DNA from: Raffaelea ambrosiae
Taxonomy: Eukaryota; Ascomycota; Sordariomycetes; Ophiostomatales; Ophiostomataceae
DNA length: 64,000 bases
Assembly: GCA_002778195.1 (NCBI GenBank)
Contig: PCDI01000005.1
Coordinates: 2,977,093 to 3,041,092, forward strand
Direction of reading: 5' to 3'
In this document: positions 57,303 to 64,000 of the stretch, piece by piece
How the letters are laid out: every line of letters starts with the position of its first letter
Position numbering within the stretch: position 1 is the first letter of the stretch
Translations under genes and position numbers: made by a program
The notes under the pieces: model-generated
Told to the model about the DNA's origin: nothing
Database searches by the model: none
Seen by the model: only the letters and a program-made list of their open reading frames with translations

Positions 57303-58435
57303 TGTGAAAAAAAAAATTGTCGGAGAAAAATAAAAACTCTAGAATGTGCGATGACAACGACGATGCAAAGGGTCGTGAGCTTTGATTTTTGTTCGTAGCA
57401 AAGGTGTGTTCAGGACTGCGTGGAAGTTGGGGAGGGCCGCATAAAAGACTCAGTGGCGGCAGCGACGTTTTATAACTTGCTCAGAGGCCGGGCTAAAAGC
57501 GACGACTAGGGAGCGCCGCGGGGTTTGGGGCAGAGATGGGGAGGGGGGCTGGTCTGGAGGTGCTGGAGGACAATTAATAATGGCAGCCACTCAGGGATTT
57601 CCAAACAACTGTGTCACAGGTCTCACCGTGTTTTGTAATGTGAGAGGAGCCTGCCTTCCGATTGCGTGCTATGCTTCGAATTGCCTACAGCCTGTCATTC
57701 TTGTCATTCTTTACCTTTTCCCCCCTCTTTTGGCAGCGCTCCTGCGTTTCAACCCGGCCTGTCGGTCGCTGCTTCCTCGCCGCCCCTGCTGGCTAGCCCT
57801 GATAGGCAGGGGCAGCTGGACAAGCCGGCGTCCATTCCGGAAAGAGCAGCGAGCAAGTTTTCACGTAACCTCAACGGCCTCGCCAAATTTGCGAAACTGC
57901 TGTTTGACGCCCCGTCTCTTGTTATTTCCGCGGATGTCAACATATCTCGCACCTTGTCTGCTTAGCCTGTCACACAGGCCTCGTATCTTAACTACTCCGT
58001 ACAGGTTTACGCAGCCACCCTGAAAACTAACTCTGAAACATGCTCATGGTTACAAACATAACCGCTACAAAACTATCCAATTAATCGACGCATGTAGGAA
58101 ATGACTAAAAGGCAGTTCTTCTCGGTCTACACACCCGAAGGTCCGGAAAATGAGACTCGGTATTTATGGCAGCTATATCAGTGCCTTAAAACGGCAAACT
58201 ACTGCCTTGATCAGTCCTACATGCTCGGGTTTTCGGTGGATTCCCAGAAGCTTGTTTGCGAGCATGCCGTTTTTGGAAAAGCTTGAGCTTGCCCATTCAT
58301 GCTCCTACATCAAGTTCCTTGCGAAATGGTATCTTGGTGCCATTGCATGCATACAGGGTATTCTTCTGTCTCTGATATCTGGCTACACCGTAAACTTAAA
58401 ATACAAGATACGGTCTGTCGCCAGAACCAAGCTTA
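57303..58435. other. Intergenic region, ATX1 promoter and TCF25 3' flank
   Basis: The first 180 bp is the ATX1 promoter. A 148-codon open frame on the + strand (57580-58023) has no family resemblance and no coding character. Nothing else recognised. Confidence 0.5.
57468..57474 (-). promoter_or_regulatory. TATA box of ATX1
   Basis: The minus strand reads GTTATAAAACG about 170 bp before the ATG; a second, weaker TTTTATG element lies nearer at about 57445. Confidence 0.5.
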
Positions 58436-60651
58436 TTATTGAGTGAACTCCTCATCTTCTACCTCTTCTACCCATGCCCCCGGCATTCCACTCTGGGGTC
58501 TGCTGGGAGCGCTTGGCTGGCTTGGCTGCTGGTCGGCCTGGTTTGACTGGCTGGGCTGATCAACCACTTCTTCCTCCTGTTCACTTGCGAACTCCGAGTC
58601 TTCGTCAGGGTCTTCTTCAGGGTCTTCGAATTCAACACCCATCATCCCAAGCCGATTTCGCAGCAGCTGCTCGACCCTCCAACCTTCTCTGTGACCGGTC
58701 GAGTCCTCATTGCGTGCCGTTATCCACGGCAGCTGCTGGATATCGTTGGAGAACTCGTTCTCTCCAGGCACCGGCGGCAGCGGGTCGAATCCGTAATTGG
58801 GCGTGACGTGAAGCATCTTGTTTGGTACCAGCGCCATCAGCGCAGGCGTGTCGTCCAGGTACACAAATCGTGCAATGCGCAGAGTGACCGGAATTGCCTC
58901 GTCTATCTTGGCGACATCAGGCTTCTCGCTGATCTTCGCTACGGCTCTCTGCAATAGTGATTTCGCATCCGACTCGTTCCAAAGGTCTTTCATCAGGTGA
59001 ATGTACAGCTGCGTGTACAGGTTCTCATGTTCGTCCCTGGGAGTGATGCCCCAGAGCACGCGTGGCACATCCATGTTGAGTGTCTTGAAGAGGGTTGCAT
59101 ACAGCCACGGCAGCCTCGTCATGTAGACCACCACGTTTTCCAAAGCAGCCTCGTCAGCTCCCACTTGGAGGTAAGCCAGCCCAAGACTCGTATAGATGTA
59201 CTCCCTCATCGGCGTGCTCATGATAGCGCCCTGAAACATCCCTTTCACATTAGGAGGTGTATTGAATGCGTCTATCAGCCACTTAGCCTCAAATGCACGC
59301 AAGGCGAAAACTGGAAGATAGAGTATAAATGAGTAATCGTCCCGTGGCATCAAGCTGAGAAACAGCTTGGTCCATTCCAGGGCAGTACGGTATGTTCCCC
59401 GTGGGACCAAACTCTGAATGTAGTACAGACCGGCCAGCACGAACTGCCGATTTTCAGGCCGTGCAAAACTGAGCCGTGCTTTGCCTTCACAGAGCTTCTG
59501 GCGGAACGAAGACAGTGTCGACCGCCCAAAGGAGAACAGCGCACGCTCGCACAGGTCGCCAGCTAGAGCGGTATCCTGATTCTGTTTCGCTATCCGGCTC
59601 ACTTGAATCAGAGAAGATATGTGGTATGCTAGAAGAGGACATGTGTTAGCCCTAAATCAAACAATTTCTAGAAAATCAAGGCCGAATGGGTGTCAAAGAA
59701 CATACGGTGCTGTTTCAAGAACTGAATCATCGGCTGGTGGTTGTGCATCAGTACGATCGTGAAGAAGTCTGCCTCCAGCTGCACGTAGGCTTGGTTGTGC
59801 ACAAAGCTATATTCGACAATGCCTGACACAGCTGCCTGGGCTGCAGACTTCACCTGCTGCATGGCCAGCCCCCCAGAGGTCGCCCGTGGCCAAGCGTCTT
59901 TCCACTGGATAAAGGGGTTCCGCTTTAGGAGCGCGTCCGACATTTCTCTCCCCGTACCACCATGGCCGCCTCGTCGCACCATGCCGGCCGGCACCGGTGG
60001 ATCCGCTCGAAGAAATGTTTCGAGATCCACCATCACCATTCCTGGGTTTCCTTCCACACGTTCGCCTTGGGGGCGTTGCGCCGTGCCATCATCTTCTGCT
60101 TGTGCTGCTCGTATGGCCTCCCCTCCAAATATGTCCCGAAGTTCGTTGAGCACCTTGAGGTTATCAAGGTCGACTTTGACGTAGGATACTGCCTCACCGG
60201 AGACCATCCGAGGTCGACTAGAGTCCGAAGTCCGCCCCTGTGCCATTACTCCAAGATCTTTGAGAGCTCTGTCAATCTCATCGAGATCATCGTCTTGTGT
60301 ATTGTCTTCCACCTTTGGCGTCTTGCCTTTCTTCTTTTTCTTGTTCTTGCTCTTCTTTTTCTTAATTTTGCTCGTCGCCACTTCCTGGTTTGCCTGTGGT
60401 TCTAATGCGCCGTCTCCTTTGGTTTGTTCTTGTGCGTCGTGGTTTTCTTCCGAGTTGTTTTCTTTGTCCTCGTCGTCCTCGTCGTCTTCGCCCTGGGCCA
60501 GCGCCGCAAACGCAGCAAACGGATTCTTGGCTCGCGGGCGAGTGTCAACTACATCGTCCGACTCTTCGCCCGATGATGCGTCGTCGATTGGTTTCCCTGC
60601 AGCCCTCGCCTCCTCTTGAGCGCGCAGCTTCTTCAGCTGTCTACTCGACAT
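58436..60651 (-). CDS. RQC1: TCF25/Rqc1-family ribosome quality-control protein
   Basis: Two exons, 60651-59706 and 59628-58436, 712 residues; the 77-bp intron has a GTATGT donor and TAG acceptor and rejoins as QH-P-YHISSLIQ. The N-terminus (MSSRQLKKLRAQEE) and acidic tract are followed by a Lys-rich run (KIKKKKSKNKKKKKGK, about residues 95-112), as in yeast Rqc1. The TCF25 domain contains KRNPFIQWKDAWPRATSGGL, EYSFVHNQAYVQLEADF, and helical repeats to about residue 600. The C-terminal 90 residues are Glu/Asp- and Ser/Gln-rich. Rqc1 acts with Ltn1, Rqc2 and Cdc48 on nascent chains stuck in 60S subunits, favouring K48-linked ubiquitination. Human TCF25 was first named a transcriptional repressor. 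The ATG at 60651 is the first in frame. Confidence 0.9.
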
Positions 60652-61238
60652 TGTTGATTTCAATATTTTGTCGTCGGTGCCAGCAGCCTACATTTTCTGA
60701 TGACTGTGAAGCCTTTTTACAGCTAGTTTACTAATAACAACTACCCCACCAATTCATTATTGTCGTCTTATCCAGCACGTAGCAGTGGCTGAGCTCCATT
60801 TGGTCACGTGACTTAAATATAAGTGGCGGTGTCTATGTGGCTTAGCTCGGCTCCAACCTCCTTTGAAGCTTCCACCACTCACTCCCGCATCTAGTTTTTT
60901 ACTTCCAAAACCCCCAAAATCACGATTTTCACCCACTCCTCCACCTCTCTCCGCCCTTGCCCTCGCAATCCATTCACCCCTCTCTCTTACGCATGAGCAC
61001 CCTTTCCTTTCTTCTCTTTCACATCTACTCCTTACGACTACTCTATCATCAGCATTGTTTCTGTCTGTGCCTGTTCTAGCGTGCCGGCGTCCCAAACAAG
61101 ACATCGGTACCACCAGAAGCAAGACAAACTCTATCCTGTCTGTGTCCAGACTGGCCCCCCCTTCTTTCCCTCCGCATCTCTCGACGTAATACATTTTATT
61201 TGCATCATTTTCTGCGAGAGCTTTGCATTTCTGGCGCC
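60652..61238. promoter_or_regulatory. Divergent promoter shared by TCF25/RQC1 and SCD6
   Basis: 587 bp between two start codons on opposite strands, with no gene. The right half is a C/T-rich leader on the + strand, typical of highly expressed fungal genes. It contains a palindromic CACGTG element at 60803-60812. Confidence 0.6.
60803..60812. promoter_or_regulatory. CACGTG palindrome in the divergent promoter
   Basis: GTCACGTGAC, 152 bp from the TCF25/RQC1 ATG and about 430 bp from the SCD6 ATG. CACGTG is bound by bHLH factors (Cbf1/Pho4/Tye7 types) in ascomycetes. Binding is inferred from sequence. Confidence 0.45.
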
Positions 61239-62240
61239 ATGTCTGACTTTCTTGGGTATGCAACGCAGCTCTGCCACGAGAGATAGCTCCTGGAGCTCGG
61301 CTGGCCTTTTGATCCATTGTGTCTTCCAGGATGGCAGACCAGTTGGCTAACCATTCGCCTTGCAACACAGAGCACGAATCTCTCTCATATCCAAGAGCGA
61401 TATTCGGTACGTCTGAGCTGTCTCATAACGCGGTGACCAATTCACTCCTGACTCTGGATAGGTATTCCGGTGTCCTTCACGAGATCAATTCCGAAGAGTC
61501 GACTGTTTCTCTGGAGAATGTCATATCCTACGGCACTGAAGGCCGCAAAGGCAAGCCTGAAGAGGAAATTCCTCCAGCCGACCAGATCTACGAGTACATT
61601 GTATTTCGGGGCAGCGACGTGAAAGACCTCCGGATCGAGGAAACCCCTAGCACCAAGCCGCCCCAGCCACCAGCTGTTCCCAACGACCCAGCTATTCTCG
61701 GGGTGAGTACTTCTATCCACATTGCCTCTAGTTTCCTCTGGTGAATTCACCGTGCGAGCCGAAGCCCAAATGATGAACCATTTACGGATGTTAAACACAT
61801 TAAATTTTGCTGAAATGCGCAAAAACCCCATGTTGATATTTCCGTTGCCTTCCTTCTGATCCGGCGCTTCTTACTTCCTTCAATTCCTGCCACTCGATGA
61901 TGAAGGATGTCAAGCTGACTGTTGCCACTTCTGGTGCTTACTAGGCTCGTCCTCGTCCTGGCAACAACAACAATGCCCCTCCCCCATTCCAACCAGGGCA
62001 ACCGCCTCAAGGCGGGCCCGGCTTCATGCATATGCCTCCTCCTCAGGCTGGCTGGGGTCCCAATGGCCCTGGCGGCCCTGGCGGCCCATCCCTTCGAAAT
62101 GCCCCTTACCCTCCGGGTTGGTTCCCTCCACCAGGGCCTGGCTTCAACCCGAATGCACCCGGCCCGTGGAACAACTACTACCAACCACCCTTCGCCCAGG
62201 GTCCTCCGGGACCAGGCAACAACGGACGTTCTCCACAACC

Positions 62241-62278
<38 letters not shown>

Positions 62279-63318
62279 TTCAACCGCCACAGGTTGCCCC
62301 CGCACCCATCGGGGCTGGCGCTGACAAGGGCAAGGGGCCGACGCCGCCAGGACCAGCTGAGCTGCAATCCGAGCCGAAGTCACACAGCCAAACTCCTGGA
62401 CAGCAGCCAACAAACAACAAGCCCATTCCTACGGGCCCTCGTGCTGGCAACGATGTTAAAAGGGCGGCTCCACAGCCAGCTGGTTTGGCAAATGCAGTGA
62501 GGAGCGGGCTGCCAGACACCAGCATCTCCCCATTTCCCACCGGACCCAAGCCTGCCACCACGACCCAACCAACAAACCCCACCCCTGCAGGCTTCGAGAA
62601 CAAGCCTCCTCAGCCTGCGGTTGGCGCTGCTAAGCAGCCAGGCGACGCCTCCAATGCAGCAGCTCTGCGTGACGCAACGGAAGCGGCCAAGGCTGCCGTG
62701 GCCGTTGCTATGGCCAAGCTGGAGGGGGGCTCGGCCGCAGTGCAGTCAGGTCCGGTGGCACCGCAAGGTCCCCAAGGACAGTACACCAACGGCTCTTCTG
62801 CTATGGATAACCTGACTAGAAAGGTTAATGAGATGCGGGTTAATGCTGCACGGACCGGCACAAACAATACGCGTGGCCGTGGACGGGGTGGCCCCGGCCG
62901 TTCCAGGGTGGAAGTTCCCGATGCGGACTTTGACTTCGCGTCGTCGAATGCCAAGTTCAACAAGGCGGAATTGGAGAAGGAAGCGGGTGCTGGGCAGCCG
63001 GAGCCGGCTGAGGCCGAAGCTCCAATTGCTGAAACCGCCGAAGCAGACGGCGCAGAGGCAGAGGTTGCGCCGGCGTACAATAAAAAGGCGTCGTTCTTTG
63101 ACAACATCTCGAGCGAGGCCAAGGACCGAGCTGAGAAGGGCAGCCAGAAGGCTGGCGGCCGGGAGTGGCGTGGCGAGGAGCAGCGCCGCAACATCGAAAC
63201 CTTTGGACAGGGCAGCGTGGACGGTGGCTACCGGGGTCACCGGGGTCGGGGTCGGGGCCGTGGCCGCGGTGGATATGGCCGCGGGCGTGGCAACTTCCGC
63301 CGGAATAACGACCAGTGA
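61239..63318 (+). CDS. SCD6: SCD6/LSM14-family translation repressor and decapping activator
   Basis: Four exons, 61239-61255, 61371-61406, 61462-61702 and 61945-63318, 555 residues; the first two are only 17 and 36 nt. Spliced, the N-terminus reads MSDFLGARISLISKSDIRYS, the start of an LSm14 domain that runs through SGVLHEINSEESTVSLENV to DVKDLRIEE (residue ~75). A Pro/Gly-rich region follows, with an 11-Gln tract at about 198-208. The FDF motif (DADFDFASSNAKFNK) is near 425, an FFD-type box (KKASFFDNIS) near 476, a TFG-like segment (IETFGQGSVDGG) near 515, and RGG repeats end the protein. All hallmark parts of Scd6/LSM14/RAP55 are present in order. It binds eIF4G and decapping factors and joins P-bodies and stress granules. 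Divergent from TCF25/RQC1. Confidence 0.93.
62242..62274 (+). repeat. (CAG)11 coding for polyglutamine in SCD6
   Basis: Eleven pure CAG codons with no CAA interruption, inside the Pro/Gly-rich linker of SCD6. A pure tract is expected to vary in length between isolates. Confidence 0.95.
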
Positions 63319-64000
63319 GAATGCCCTCACTCCGGCCTCGCTCGGTGGAGACACATAGCATGCGACAGCTGTTCCTTTCTTGTTTCTTATTATTCATGAA
63401 GACAAACGACAGCATGTATTGGTTTTCAGCTCCATGGCTTATTTCCTTTTTCTCTTTCTTTTTGTTTGCTTCGGCTTTACGAGGAGTTTTCTTTTCAGCG
63501 TTGTTTTGATTGTTTGCATTACGAGTTTTGTTTTCTCGACGGTTCATATGTCTTGTTTGGACTTGTTTTGCTTTCTCATTCATGTCTTTTTGTACAATTA
63601 TACGATGTTTGTCTGGCAGGACGGTATCTCGAAAGGGCTGATGGGCGCAACATGGCCAATCGTGGGGGTTTTTTTTCCAAAAAGAAAAATGTTCGTTCTT
63701 GTCCTTAACTTATCAAACTTTTTTTCGCTTTTCTCTTACCGGTTTCTTTCCCGCAAAGAATCTCTTTAGTTGCGGTCTGGAGTTGACCCAAGCCTTTCTA
63801 TACGAAGGTGAATGAAAACAGGACAGCGGAGAGCAGGCGTCAAGTTGCTTCTTTTATTCATTTGCTTTCTTTGTGTTAATTCTCATTGAAGGAAAGGAAA
63901 AATGAGCTCTAAATTAGGGAGTCAAAGGTGTTTAGTTAGTTACGACTTGTGAAATGAACAAGAAACGAAAACTAGCAGCAAAGCCAGCCGAGTGGCCTTT
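63319..64000. other. 3' flank of SCD6
   Basis: T-rich 3' UTR-like sequence on the + strand up to about 63770, then AT-rich DNA to the window edge. No gene recognised; a gene could begin beyond the window. Confidence 0.55.

Overview
The window is a piece of nuclear chromosome from a filamentous ascomycete, most likely a Sordariomycete. This rests on genes spaced by 0.4-7 kb, short introns of about 55-250 bp with GTRNGT donors and CTAAC/CTGAC branch sites, and families typical of that group: a Cap20/perilipin, a PTH11-like seven-helix protein, an AA9 polysaccharide monooxygenase and a Zn(II)2Cys6 regulator. I find 17 protein-coding genes. I see no rRNA, no tRNA I can defend, no CRISPR array and no intact transposon. 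Exon borders were worked out by hand from splice signals, reading phase and family knowledge. No species can be named from the sequence alone.

Layout. 1.2-7.5 kb (+): LTE1-type RasGEF. 8.4-9.1 kb (-) and 10.5-11.5 kb (+): a divergent pair of uncharacterised proteins. 13.8-14.7 kb (-): small Tyr/Ser-rich, helical-tailed protein followed by a 6.7 kb gene desert. 21.4-22.8 kb (-): CTP-dependent diacylglycerol kinase. 24.1-26.4 kb (+): SPB4-type DEAD-box helicase, convergent with a LENG1-like CIR_N protein (26.8-28.1, -). 29.1-30.3 kb (-): stomatin. 33.8-35.0 kb (-): pirin with an N-terminal hydrophobic segment. 36.3-37.1 kb (-): Cap20/perilipin. 40.1-42.0 kb (-): PTH11-like membrane protein. 44.1-45.5 kb (-): SCP-x-type thiolase. 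46.6-49.6 kb (-): zinc-cluster transcription factor with about 5 kb of gene-free upstream DNA. 54.6-56.0 kb (-): AA9 LPMO. 56.9-57.3 kb (-): ATX1 copper chaperone. 58.4-60.7 kb (-): TCF25/Rqc1, divergent from SCD6/LSM14 (61.2-63.3, +).

How the genes work together. Most are housekeeping genes without an evident shared pathway, and there is no biosynthetic cluster or defence system that I can support. Two neighbourhoods suggest function. A secreted copper enzyme (AA9) lies directly downstream of the cytosolic copper chaperone that feeds the secretory pathway. TCF25/Rqc1 (ribosome quality control) and SCD6 (translation repression and decapping) share a 587 bp divergent promoter containing a palindromic CACGTG element. 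Several genes (DGK1, Cap20, SCP-x thiolase, stomatin) touch lipid or membrane biology, but they are scattered and I would not call them a cluster. The most informative details are in gene structure: an 8-nt first coding exon, a stopless 81-nt intron inside a helicase motif, an AAG acceptor forced by reading frame, and a pirin whose TATA box sits almost on its first ATG.
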